Shown piece by piece: positions 43,840 to 52,190 of a stretch of DNA of 64,000 nucleotides. This DNA is from Sabellastarte sp. h YS-2021 (lineage: Eukaryota > Annelida > Polychaeta > Sabellida > Sabellidae). A program made the position numbers and the translations under genes. The notes below the pieces were generated by a model. It was given only the letters and a program-made list of their open reading frames with translations, searched no databases and was not told the origin of the DNA. Within the stretch, counting starts at the first letter, position 1. Every line of letters begins with the position of its first letter. The stretch lies in the NCBI GenBank assembly GCA_964017235.1, contig OZ024929.1, positions 110,779,793 through 110,843,792 of the forward strand, written 5' to 3'.

Positions 43840-46005
43840 ATGTCTACACATCAAGCAAATAAAGACAAACCGAGAGCGCAGAAATGCCGCCATTTCTGCT
43901 TTAGCTTTGATACACATAATTTCTGCCCTACCTGTAGGGAGGCTGGCAAGGGAGATGACCCCTGTGTCACCTTTGAAACCCCTTGCGAAGTTTGCACGTC
44001 TTTTACAGATGAGCAACTTCAGAAAATCCAAAACCGGAAACGGTATTTGAAAAAGCAGAAAGCGACAACTAGTTCCAAAGATGAACTAGATCTTTTGGGT
44101 GAAGGCGACGGGGACTCCTTCACTGGGTCTAATGCAGACCTCGAGTGTGCGGCTGATAGCCTTTTTACCTCACCCCCCCGTCCACAACCTCTTGCCTTCA
44201 GTTCCCTGTCTTTGAAAACGCCAGCAAAAACCGTCCCACCCACCCCTGGTACAGCTTTGCAAAATAAAATCCAGTCAAATTTAGAGAAATCACTCGGTGA
44301 TTCCTTAAATATACATTTACAGCAGCAAATGGGTTCCTTTCAGGCATCCATGTTGGAAGCTTTTAAGTCACTCCGAGAGGAGTTGACTGTAAAACAGAAA
44401 GCCGAGGCACAGCCCTCGACTCTTGCTTCAAAACCTGGCTTGTCCAGTACTTCTGCTGCCCCTCTGGATTTGCCCCCTCCGAGATCTGATACTAACATTC
44501 CAAGCGAGGATATGGATGTGGACTACGGTCCAGCTCTTCCTCCTCGTTTAGTATCTACTCAACCTTCCTCGGAACAGTACGTTGCCCCCTCTGAAGGTCA
44601 TCCCGAAGAGGTTTCGTACTCTCACAAAAAGCAAAGCCATAGGCAGCCAGTTGACCCGAGCTCTGCCTCGGACCAACTAAATGAGGATTCCGATGAACCT
44701 CGGATCCCTTCTTCTAGATCCAAAAAGCACTCTGACAAGAGCAAACATAAATCAAGATCTAGATACGTGTCTTTTACCTCAGAGGAGGATCACTCCCCTG
44801 TAGCCAGACACAGGTCTTCTAAGCCCTCTAGGGCTCAGCCCTCAGGAGTTGCTTCTGATCAAGACCTCCCACAACATGATCCAGACCCCCCTTATTATAG
44901 GGCAGTAGCTTTGTCTGACATGCCCTCACAATACTCTGAGGAAGTTGATACCTTCAGGCGTATTTTGTCTCTCCCTGACCCCAGGGAATCTATGCCCAGG
45001 TCTTCCACCTCGGTGTTGGGTCTGGATGATGAAAAAGGCCGTCAAGAGCTCAGACCTAGAGGTCCTTCCTCTATTCTTCCACTTAGCTCAGTTATCAAGG
45101 ACGCCTTTGATAAATTCCAACATGACTTTAAGGCTGCCAACTTATCTGAGGGAAAATATGTCAAGCCTCCTCCCTCAACCTCAAAGTGGTACAAGGTGGG
45201 ACAACCAACTTTTCAAGACAAAATCCAGGAGTTGAATACAGACTTTGCTAAGATCTGTATTACTCCTAGACCTTCTGGGCCCCCAGTAGCCAGAGTTCCC
45301 CTGCCAGTTCTCAAGGAGCTGGAACTTCAGGCTAGACAAAACATCTCTACCCTCAACTTCACCGCTGCATTTGCCAAAACCTCCTCTTCTTGCAATGCTT
45401 CATTGGAAAAATGCCAACATAGCATCAAGTCTACGGTCAAGAAGATTAAATCTCAGATTCAAAAAGGTGCCGATCCTGAGAGAGCAGCAAAGCGCGGATA
45501 TGAGGAAGTAGCTGACTACTTAGATTTTTGGAACAAGACAGTACTTGTCCAACACAGGGCCCTCACTTGTCTCAGCAAATCTCTAGCCCATATTTTGCAG
45601 AGGGAATTATACTCTATGGCTAATACCGGCTTGCTTAGGCGCGAAGCCGAGATGACTCTATTACATCCTCAATTAGGAGAAACGAGACGTCAAGAACTCA
45701 GGAACTCGTCCTTTTGGGACGCCTCCTTGTTCGAGTCTCAATTAGTGAAGGAAGGTGAGGACTTCCTTCTCAAAAAAGGCACCTCAAAAGATTCTCAGGG
45801 TTTTCCACCCTACCAGAATAAGCCCTTTCGTGGTCCCCACAAGAAAAGAGGCTCCTACAGGAAACGCCCCTATGGGGGCAATACCTCTCAAAGCAGTAAC
45901 CAGTCCTTTCCTTCGGGAAGAGGAAAATCCAACTTCAGAGGCTTCAGGGGTCGTTTTCGACCCCACAATAGAGGAAGGGGGCGTGGAAACCCCCCTCCCC
46001 AATGA
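43840..46005 (+). CDS. Element D Gag-like protein (721 aa)
   Basis: Starts MSTHQANKDKPRAQK. An N-terminal Cys/His cluster (CRHFCFSFDTHNFCPTCR, DDPC, CEVC) is conserved in B and C, and its spacing suggests a zinc-binding fold. The middle is S/P-rich with a basic stretch (SKKHSDKSKHKSRSR) and a conserved YYRAVALSDMPSQY block. A helical region follows, and the C-terminus is basic and Gly-rich (GPHKKRGSYRKRPYGG, RGRFRPHNRGRGRG), as for nucleic-acid-binding Gag tails. The last ~250 bp overlap the RT frame. Undamaged, unlike the other copies. Confidence 0.88.
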   Translation: MSTHQANKDKPRAQKCRHFCFSFDTHNFCPTCREAGKGDDPCVTFETPCEVCTSFTDEQLQKIQNRKRYLKKQKATTSSKDELDLLGEGDGDSFTGSNADLECAADSLFTSPPRPQPLAFSSLSLKTPAKTVPPTPGTALQNKIQSNLEKSLGDSLNIHLQQQMGSFQASMLEAFKSLREELTVKQKAEAQPSTLASKPGLSSTSAAPLDLPPPRSDTNIPSEDMDVDYGPALPPRLVSTQPSSEQYVAPSEGHPEEVSYSHKKQSHRQPVDPSSASDQLNEDSDEPRIPSSRSKKHSDKSKHKSRSRYVSFTSEEDHSPVARHRSSKPSRAQPSGVASDQDLPQHDPDPPYYRAVALSDMPSQYSEEVDTFRRILSLPDPRESMPRSSTSVLGLDDEKGRQELRPRGPSSILPLSSVIKDAFDKFQHDFKAANLSEGKYVKPPPSTSKWYKVGQPTFQDKIQELNTDFAKICITPRPSGPPVARVPLPVLKELELQARQNISTLNFTAAFAKTSSSCNASLEKCQHSIKSTVKKIKSQIQKGADPERAAKRGYEEVADYLDFWNKTVLVQHRALTCLSKSLAHILQRELYSMANTGLLRREAEMTLLHPQLGETRRQELRNSSFWDASLFESQLVKEGEDFLLKKGTSKDSQGFPPYQNKPFRGPHKKRGSYRKRPYGGNTSQSSNQSFPSGRGKSNFRGFRGRFRPHNRGRGRGNPPPQ

Positions 46006-48061
46006 CTCCTCCAAAGCCTCACTCAGTCCACCAGTAGGAGGTCGCCTCCGTTCTTTCAGGAGAGACTGGCTCACAAACAAATGTTCTCAAAACGTGTTAA
46101 ACATTATCACCAATGGCTACGTTCTGCCATTCCGTTCAAAGCCAAACTTGATCAGATTTCCTCTGATTCTGTCAGAGTACAAGGCCCAACAAAAAGACCA
46201 AGCCTTGGCTACTTGTATCCAGTCTCTCCTGTCAAAGAACGCTATCGAAAGGGTAGACAATGTAAAATCTCTCGGGTTTTACAGTCGCCTGTTCCTAGTA
46301 CCCAAGCCTCACCAAAGGTGGAGGCCAGTCATAGACTTAAGCAGGCTCAATACTTTTCTACACGTAGAAAAGTTCAAAATGGAAACTCCAGAGTCCATCA
46401 GGACCTCCCTGATTCCAGGGGAGTGGGTATCGTCGATAGATCTGTCGGACGCCTACCTGCATATCCCCATCCACCCAAGCTCAAGGAAATACCTAAGGTT
46501 TTGCTACAAGGCTCAGGTGTTCCAATTCACCTCCCTCCCGTTCGGACTAGCCACAGCCCCCCAGGTCTTTACAATGATTGTAAAGGAAGTGAAACTAATG
46601 GCCCTCTCAAGAGGACTCAGAATTCACCAATACCTGGACGACTGGCTGATCAGGTCCCAGTCTCAGGAGGAAGCACAAGTGAACACTCAGGCAGTAGTAG
46701 AACTGACTCAGTCCTTGGGATGGATAATAAATCAGGAAAAATCAGAACTGAAACCTACACAGGTGTTTTCGTTCGTGGGCTACGAATACCACCTCGATTC
46801 AGCCCTTGTAAAACCCACTCTAGAGAGATGGCTCAAACTTCAGGATTTGATCCTACGACTCAAGTCAAAACGTGTTTTGACTGCAAGATGTTTGATGTCT
46901 CTAATTGGGTTGCTAGCCTCAACGGAGAAAATGGTCCCGGAGGGACGCCTTCACATGAGGCCCTTTCAGTTTCATCTCAAGGAGCACTGGAGATATCCTC
47001 AGTCGCTGGACAACCTCCTTCCCTGGACAGAAGCCATTGCAGCCCACCTAGACTGGTGGCAAAATCCCTCCAAGGTGATGAAAGGTGCAGACCTTCATCC
47101 CAAAGACCACAGTATCCAACTCTTTACCGACGCCTCAAACGAAGGTTGGGGCGCTCACTTAGACCAAAATTTTACCAAAGGTCTGTGGTCAGATCGGGAA
47201 AAAAGGCTTCACATAAATGTCCTGGAATTGAAGGCGGTCTCCCTGGCCCTTCGAGACTTCAAGGACCAGTGCCAGAATCAAACAGTGTTGGTTGCGACGG
47301 ACAACTCAACAGTGGTAGCCTACATCAACAAACAAGGAGGAACACACTCGGCAGAGATGTGTGCTCTCCTGTGGAAGATCATGACCTGGTGCCATCACTA
47401 TCACATAACATTGAAAGCCAGGCACATTCCAGGGTGCCTGAATGTGATGGCCGACCTGCTATCCAGGTCCAACCAAGTGCAGTCAACCGAATGGTCTCTG
47501 CACCCACAGGTCTTCAAACAGATCTGCCAGAAGTGGTTCACACCTCATGTAGACTTATTTGCCACTCACCTGAACCACAAACTCCCTCTATACGTGTCTC
47601 CTATCCCAGACCCAAGGGCCTGGGACATAGATGCTCTGAACATAAACTGGACCAACCTCACAGCATATGCGTACCCTCCTACGGCTCTCCTTCACAAGGT
47701 GATCCAAAAGATCAGGCAATGCCAGTGCCTGATCATCGTAATAGCCCCAGGCTGGCCAGGGATGCCCTGGTTTTGGGACCTAGTGCAGCTCTCAACAGAG
47801 ATCCCACTACAACTCCCAGTGTCAACAACCCTACTCAAACAGTCCCACAAGCTGGTGTTCCACAACAACCCCCAGCACCTGAACCTCCACGCCTGGTGTC
47901 TAGGAGCGGACAACTCCAAGAACAAGGCTTCTCTGTGGAGGTGGCAGAGAGAATTGCTGCCCCTCAGCGGTCATCAACAAGGACCATCTACAAGTCAAAG
48001 TGGGCCCTATTTGAAAAATGGTGCAGAGAAAATTCGGTGGATTTCTCCACTCCATCTGTGA
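45755..48061 (+). CDS. Element D RT, RNase H and Dam-like protein
   Basis: A 768-codon open frame, offset by one from gag. It has no early ATG in a good position and may start downstream or be reached by re-initiation or frameshift. RT: RLFLVPKPHQRWRPV, motif A SIDLSDAYLHIPI (D at residue 229), FTSLPFGLATAPQVF, and YLDDWL (residue 293). RNase H: FTDASNEGWGAHL (D459), INVLELKAVSLAL, VATDNSTVVAYIN (D516), LNVMADLLSR. A tail from residue 599 (VDLFATHLN, DALNINW, AYPP, APGWPGMPWFW) resembles the phage Dam-like domain of DIRS elements, but the catalytic motif reads AYPP, not the usual NPP[WY]. No stop interrupts it. Confidence 0.9.
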   Translation: MRTSFSKKAPQKILRVFHPTRISPFVVPTRKEAPTGNAPMGAIPLKAVTSPFLREEENPTSEASGVVFDPTIEEGGVETPLPNDSSKASLSPPVGGRLRSFRRDWLTNKCSQNVLNIITNGYVLPFRSKPNLIRFPLILSEYKAQQKDQALATCIQSLLSKNAIERVDNVKSLGFYSRLFLVPKPHQRWRPVIDLSRLNTFLHVEKFKMETPESIRTSLIPGEWVSSIDLSDAYLHIPIHPSSRKYLRFCYKAQVFQFTSLPFGLATAPQVFTMIVKEVKLMALSRGLRIHQYLDDWLIRSQSQEEAQVNTQAVVELTQSLGWIINQEKSELKPTQVFSFVGYEYHLDSALVKPTLERWLKLQDLILRLKSKRVLTARCLMSLIGLLASTEKMVPEGRLHMRPFQFHLKEHWRYPQSLDNLLPWTEAIAAHLDWWQNPSKVMKGADLHPKDHSIQLFTDASNEGWGAHLDQNFTKGLWSDREKRLHINVLELKAVSLALRDFKDQCQNQTVLVATDNSTVVAYINKQGGTHSAEMCALLWKIMTWCHHYHITLKARHIPGCLNVMADLLSRSNQVQSTEWSLHPQVFKQICQKWFTPHVDLFATHLNHKLPLYVSPIPDPRAWDIDALNINWTNLTAYAYPPTALLHKVIQKIRQCQCLIIVIAPGWPGMPWFWDLVQLSTEIPLQLPVSTTLLKQSHKLVFHNNPQHLNLHAWCLGADNSKNKASLWRWQRELLPLSGHQQGPSTSQSGPYLKNGAEKIRWISPLHL

Positions 48062-49056
48062 AACAAATCTCAGATTTTTTCATGTACCTGTACCAAGACT
48101 TAAACAGGCGCCCCTCGACCATTGATGGTTACAGGACTGCAATCGTTGACACTTTGGGCCCAACGGCCCAACATATTGCACACAATGCAGACCTTCATAG
48201 GTTACTCTCCAGTTTTCACAGGGATCGTCCTAAAAGTTCCAGAAACTTACCCAAGTGGAACCTTTCTGTTGTCCTTAACGAGCTCACCAAAGCACCTTTT
48301 GAGCCCATGAAAGACTCAGACCTCAAACATCTCACTTTAAAAACTGCTTTCTTGCTAGCCTTGGCCTCCGGCAAGCGCCGCAGCGAAATCCATGCCTGGG
48401 TCGCGAACAAAGTATCTAATTTAGGCCAATGGGAAAAGGTTGCCTTGTTCCCTTCTTCTGATTTCATAGCCAAAAACCAACTAGCAAGAGAAGGTTCTCA
48501 AAGTGTGTCTCCGGTGACTATCCCTGCTCTGACTACCATTGTGGATAGACAGTTTAAAGAAGACAGGACCCTGTGTCCCGTACGGGCCCTGAGGTTTTAT
48601 TTGGACCGAACTAAAGACCTGAGAGGGTCTCGTTCTCTCCTTTTCATCTCCTTTAAGAAAGGACATACCTCAGACATCAGACCCGCTACGCTCTCTTCAT
48701 GGTTGAAACAAACCATTTTACTTTGTTACAAACAAGCAGATCAACAAGCCTTGGACTTGGTCCAAGTCAAAGCGCATGACATCCGGGCCTTCGCGGCCTC
48801 TAAGGCCTTTTACGGTGGGGTATCGGTGGACCAAATCATGCAAGCCTGTCACTGGAAAGCTCACAACACATTTACAAATTTTTACCTAAAGGACCTTACT
48901 TGGTCGGACACCGACAACAATTTGTACCTGGGACCCGTAGTGGCTGCACAACAAGTCCTAGATCCTTCCCCTCAGACCAGTTGTCCTCGGAAAGAAAAAA
49001 AGGGGGGGGGCACATCCGCTACAACCAAGTCTTCAGGAGTCTTTCCCAGGATCTAG
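46081..49056 (+). CDS. Element D tyrosine recombinase (open; N-terminal part overlaps RT)
   Basis: A 991-codon open frame. The recombinase domain starts around 47880 (residue ~600, RSGQLQEQGFSV). Upstream it overlaps the RT/RNase H frame for ~1.98 kb in a different frame, so the biologically used start is unclear. Catalytic residues are complete: box I GKRRSEIHAW with R766 or R767, an AHDIRAFA box with H899 and R902, CHWKAHN, and the nucleophile Y935 in NFYLKDL. The C-terminus includes the purine tract (KEKKGGG). This protein should join the circular DNA intermediate to genomic sites. The other copies are dead (B, C) or lack an RT (A). Confidence 0.9.
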   Translation: MFSKRVKHYHQWLRSAIPFKAKLDQISSDSVRVQGPTKRPSLGYLYPVSPVKERYRKGRQCKISRVLQSPVPSTQASPKVEASHRLKQAQYFSTRRKVQNGNSRVHQDLPDSRGVGIVDRSVGRLPAYPHPPKLKEIPKVLLQGSGVPIHLPPVRTSHSPPGLYNDCKGSETNGPLKRTQNSPIPGRLADQVPVSGGSTSEHSGSSRTDSVLGMDNKSGKIRTETYTGVFVRGLRIPPRFSPCKTHSREMAQTSGFDPTTQVKTCFDCKMFDVSNWVASLNGENGPGGTPSHEALSVSSQGALEISSVAGQPPSLDRSHCSPPRLVAKSLQGDERCRPSSQRPQYPTLYRRLKRRLGRSLRPKFYQRSVVRSGKKASHKCPGIEGGLPGPSRLQGPVPESNSVGCDGQLNSGSLHQQTRRNTLGRDVCSPVEDHDLVPSLSHNIESQAHSRVPECDGRPAIQVQPSAVNRMVSAPTGLQTDLPEVVHTSCRLICHSPEPQTPSIRVSYPRPKGLGHRCSEHKLDQPHSICVPSYGSPSQGDPKDQAMPVPDHRNSPRLARDALVLGPSAALNRDPTTTPSVNNPTQTVPQAGVPQQPPAPEPPRLVSRSGQLQEQGFSVEVAERIAAPQRSSTRTIYKSKWALFEKWCRENSVDFSTPSVKQISDFFMYLYQDLNRRPSTIDGYRTAIVDTLGPTAQHIAHNADLHRLLSSFHRDRPKSSRNLPKWNLSVVLNELTKAPFEPMKDSDLKHLTLKTAFLLALASGKRRSEIHAWVANKVSNLGQWEKVALFPSSDFIAKNQLAREGSQSVSPVTIPALTTIVDRQFKEDRTLCPVRALRFYLDRTKDLRGSRSLLFISFKKGHTSDIRPATLSSWLKQTILLCYKQADQQALDLVQVKAHDIRAFAASKAFYGGVSVDQIMQACHWKAHNTFTNFYLKDLTWSDTDNNLYLGPVVAAQQVLDPSPQTSCPRKEKKGGGTSATTKSSGVFPRI
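48989..49010 (+). promoter_or_regulatory. Conserved A-rich/G-run purine tract, element D
   Basis: CGGAAAGAAAAAAAGGGGGG follows CCTTCCCCTCAGACC. It is coding in D but lies outside the reading frame in A, so the conservation is at DNA level. Confidence 0.55.
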
Positions 49057-49477
49057 GTATTCCTTTACCTTCAAGATGTTACGGGTAAGGTCATTTTATT
49101 CTTTAATTATCAAGTAATTTCTATTAAGGACTTATTTAGTTGTCATTAATCTCATATTCAGGTTGTAAAAATTTTATGAGATGCCCAACCACTGGGTTGG
49201 TCAGTCATACGTGAAGGGCCCTTCTGGACCCTCAGACCTCGGAGTGAGCACTGCTGCACTTCCGTCCTACAATAAAACATCTAGACAGTTTTAGCACTGT
49301 CTATCATTTACTTAGGTTTTTGGCTCGTTACAGGCCCGGCCTTCGGGATCGGGGCACTGTAAATGGGACTCAGACTGGTATTTCTGGCACTATTCTATAC
49401 ATATTAATTCAAAATCTTAGAAAAAATGACATACCTTCCAGTCTCAGCTGTAATCCCGCCACCGGGCGGTTGAATTC

Positions 49478-49581
49478 AGCATTAAGTCCCACATGGTAAG
49501 CTATTGTAGCGTAATAAAATTGAAAATTTTAATTACTTAAATGTAGCTTTTATAAGCTACAAGCTTACCATGTGGGACTTA
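49478..49581 (+). repeat. Element D internal complementary region (ICR)
   Basis: AGCATTAAGTCCCACATGG, GCGTAATAAAATTG and ACAAGCTTACCATGTGGG complement the two outer ends and encode the circle junction CAATTTTATT. Confidence 0.96.
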
Positions 49582-49639
49582 GAAGAGTCCCACCCTGCCT
49601 CCCCGCTGTTTACAGCTGAGGGGTAGGTTTAAAAAATTT

Positions 49640-49788
49640 CAACGAGAAAGTAGGACGATTGGTCAGAAGTTATCACGTGACGACAACTACCAGTATATCC
49701 GGTGGCTAACAAGAACTGTCTTTTTTTCTAAGACGTTGGCCCCGGGTGTGGCAACCCGAGAACAGCATTAAGTCCCACATGGTAAGCT
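49640..49788 (-). repeat. Element D right inverted terminal repeat
   Basis: Reverse complement of 43467-43615. The outward AT-rich end (GTAGCTTATAAAAGCTAC...) reaches the junction at 49834. Confidence 0.96.
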
Positions 49789-49834
49789 TGTAGCTTATAA
49801 AAGCTACATTTAAGTAATTAAAATTTTCAAATTT

Positions 49835-51613
49835 AGAGGATTGAATGAGGCCATAAAATCAGCGGACACCATACAGTTACCTGATTACTCTAAACCTTTT
49901 ATCATAGAGACGGATTCATCAATAAATGGCACAGGTAGTTGTTTATTACAGAAAGGTGATAATGGCAAAGTACACCCTATACATTTTGCCTCATTTAGAT
50001 TTAGCCAGAGAGAACAAAAACAATCAATCACTTTTCAAGAATTACTAGGATGTGTAATGGCATTGAAGTATTTTCACAAGTACATAGCTTACAGTAAAGT
50101 GATTTTGAAAACAGATCACAGACCTATTGTATACTTGTTCAAAAATGCTTACACTGATAGCCAAATTTCAAGAATGCTCACAGTGTTTGAAAGGTATGAT
50201 TTAGATATACAATTCACTCCAGGACGCTCTAATGTAGTAGCAGACTATCTATCCCGTGCCCAAACAGTTGCATTTAAAGAATTAAGTTTGGAAAAACTAG
50301 AACACTATGCTGATGACATGAGCTTTCCAATGCCAACTTCAGAAAAACACGAACAAAAATCAGGGCAATTAACAAGGTTACATTTACCAAAAGTATTAGA
50401 AAGTGAGGGATTAAAAAGCAAATTTTGGCAACAAGACCCTGTCAACACACAAATAACAGAAACTGAAGATGCAGAATTTTATCACCACAACAAAAATATA
50501 CCTCAATCAAAACCAACCACAAAACAAAAACAGACCAATGAAACAGACAGTCAAATTCATGAAACAGAACATACTCAAAGTGAAAACCCAGTAGAAGCAA
50601 CATCTCAAATTGATAAACAATTTGATAATTCATGGGAAACAGAAGTAAGTCCAACCCAAGCCATGCTGATAAAAGACCAACAAAAGGACACTTACTTTGC
50701 CCCCATATATGAATACCTAGATACAGGAAAATTGCCAAATAATGACCAAAAAGCTAGATTTGTGGCAATAGAATCAGAGTTCTATGAAATTAAGAACGGT
50801 ATTCTGTACCGACTTTCACTGACTCAATATGCAAAGAATAATTCAAGACTTCAATATTGTGTCGCTTTACCAAAACAATATGTGAAAACAGTCTTAGAAT
50901 TACACCACAAATCAGGACATTATTCAAATTTGAAAATGTTCCATCACTTAAGGGATAAATATTATTTTCCAAAAATGAGAAAATCGATTGAGACATACGT
51001 GACCCAGTGTCCAGAATGCCAACAGTATAAAAACCCAAAACAAGCAGACAGACAGTACATAACACCGACAAATCTTCCCAGAATGTTAGAAAGGTGGAGT
51101 ATTGACCTCAAAGGGCCAATAACTTCAGGTTCAAACTTCAGATATATACTTGTAGCTATTGAACATGTATCTAGGTATATGGAACTTTGTCCACTTATAG
51201 ATTGTACAACAAACACAATTATGAAAGCTTTCTATGATAACATTATACTGAGGTTTGGAAAACCATCTTCAATTGAATTAGACAGAGCAAGCTATTTTAC
51301 ATCAGATACTATGAAAGCAGTTGCAAAATTGCTAGGGTGTGACCTTAAATATGCTTATTCTTACATTCATCATAGCAATGGTCGTTGTGAAACAATGATT
51401 CGGACAGTTTCATCACAACTAGGTAAATTGTGTACTGAGAATCCTTCTACATGGCATACATTGTTACCATCAATAGCCCATGCTCATAATACATATCAAA
51501 ATCTTGCTACAAATTTCAGTCCATATTTTCTTATGTTTGGACGAGAATATGTGGATCATTTTCACATTATTGTACTGCTATTGTTATTTCAGTCATATGT
51601 GGATTTGTATTAA
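49835..51613 (+). CDS. pol: Gypsy Pol, 3' part: RNase H and integrase, C-terminus lost
   Basis: Resumes pol immediately after D, in frame with the RT half if the shared T-run is counted once. RNase H: IIETDSSINGTGSCLLQ, TFQELLGCVMALKYF, LKTDHRPIVYL, NVVADYLSRA. Integrase: HHCC zinc finger (LHHKSGHYSNLKMFHHLR, CPECQQYK), then D422 (SIDLKG), D481 (IELDRASYF) and E517 (HSNGRCETM), numbered from 49841. D481 and E517 are 36 residues apart (35 between them), the DD35E spacing. After LMFGREYV near 51560 the frame runs into unrelated duplicated DNA and stops, so the integrase C-terminus is missing. Confidence 0.9.
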   Translation, partial: RGLNEAIKSADTIQLPDYSKPFIIETDSSINGTGSCLLQKGDNGKVHPIHFASFRFSQREQKQSITFQELLGCVMALKYFHKYIAYSKVILKTDHRPIVYLFKNAYTDSQISRMLTVFERYDLDIQFTPGRSNVVADYLSRAQTVAFKELSLEKLEHYADDMSFPMPTSEKHEQKSGQLTRLHLPKVLESEGLKSKFWQQDPVNTQITETEDAEFYHHNKNIPQSKPTTKQKQTNETDSQIHETEHTQSENPVEATSQIDKQFDNSWETEVSPTQAMLIKDQQKDTYFAPIYEYLDTGKLPNNDQKARFVAIESEFYEIKNGILYRLSLTQYAKNNSRLQYCVALPKQYVKTVLELHHKSGHYSNLKMFHHLRDKYYFPKMRKSIETYVTQCPECQQYKNPKQADRQYITPTNLPRMLERWSIDLKGPITSGSNFRYILVAIEHVSRYMELCPLIDCTTNTIMKAFYDNIILRFGKPSSIELDRASYFTSDTMKAVAKLLGCDLKYAYSYIHHSNGRCETMIRTVSSQLGKLCTENPSTWHTLLPSIAHAHNTYQNLATNFSPYFLMFGREYVDHFHIIVLLLLFQSYVDLY

Positions 51614-52166
51614 AATAATGGATTGACAGCAATTCACACTTTAGTCTCGGTTTCCACCACAATGTTGTGAATGAAAGTTATGATAATATATTTTACACCA
51701 CTATATGTAACTGTAATCACAGATATACTATGCATCTGAAGCTAAAGATGAAATGCATGCTACTTAAATGTGTATCTTAATAAACATAAATATAGATATG
51801 TATAGAAAAGGATCCTTTCACATTCTTGTAAATAGATGAATATCATTACTCTGAGACATATTAGTTCATTTCGTATGTTTTACTCTCTCAATACACATTA
51901 GTAACACAGTTATGTTTATCATGTCGAATGAGATGTGCATTATACACAGAAACAGTAATGTAGTAAAAAGTTTCTCTGTATTTATTTTATAATGTTCACA
52001 TATATGTTGTAAGTATAGCGTTCACAAGGAACCATGATGATTTTTAGATTAATATGTAATATTATGTTTACCACTTTACAGAACAAAAGTTGTGAACTTG
52101 ATTATACCACTCTAATTCAAAAGTATATCTTATTGCTAAATCTTAAACTCTTCCTCAGAGATATCA
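51566..52166 (+). repeat. ~600-bp direct duplication in gypsy 3' region, copy 1
   Basis: From ATTATTGTACTGCTATTG to CTCAGAGATATCA, near identical to copy 2 (52191-53607 minus its MITE). The small open frame 52034-52243 ends in a hydrophobic stretch (TAIVISVICGFVLK), which might be the end of an env-like frame, but no env gene is present. Confidence 0.92.
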
Positions 52167-52190
52167 ATATGCAGACAAACTATTATGCTT

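Larger units (their letters stand above)
43450..49834 (+). mobile_element. DIRS-like retrotransposon D (apparently complete)
   Basis: Inserted in gypsy pol, with TTTT at 43450-43453 on the left and CAAATTT at 49828-49834 on the right. Inverted repeats of 149 bp lie at 43467-43615 and 49640-49788, and an ICR at 49478-49581. Gag, RT/RNase H/Dam-like and tyrosine recombinase frames are open without stops. It is the only copy here that could be autonomous. The same family as B. Confidence 0.95.

Noticed and set aside
47540-47780. Functional DNA adenine methyltransferase in element D
   Set aside because: The segment resembles the Dam-like domain of DIRS elements, but the catalytic NPP[WY] motif reads AYPP, so activity is not claimed.
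46081-47880. Single 991-residue protein as annotated product
   Set aside because: The first ~600 residues are an out-of-frame reading of the RT/RNase H gene and lack family motifs. I treat only the part after ~47880 as the supported recombinase.
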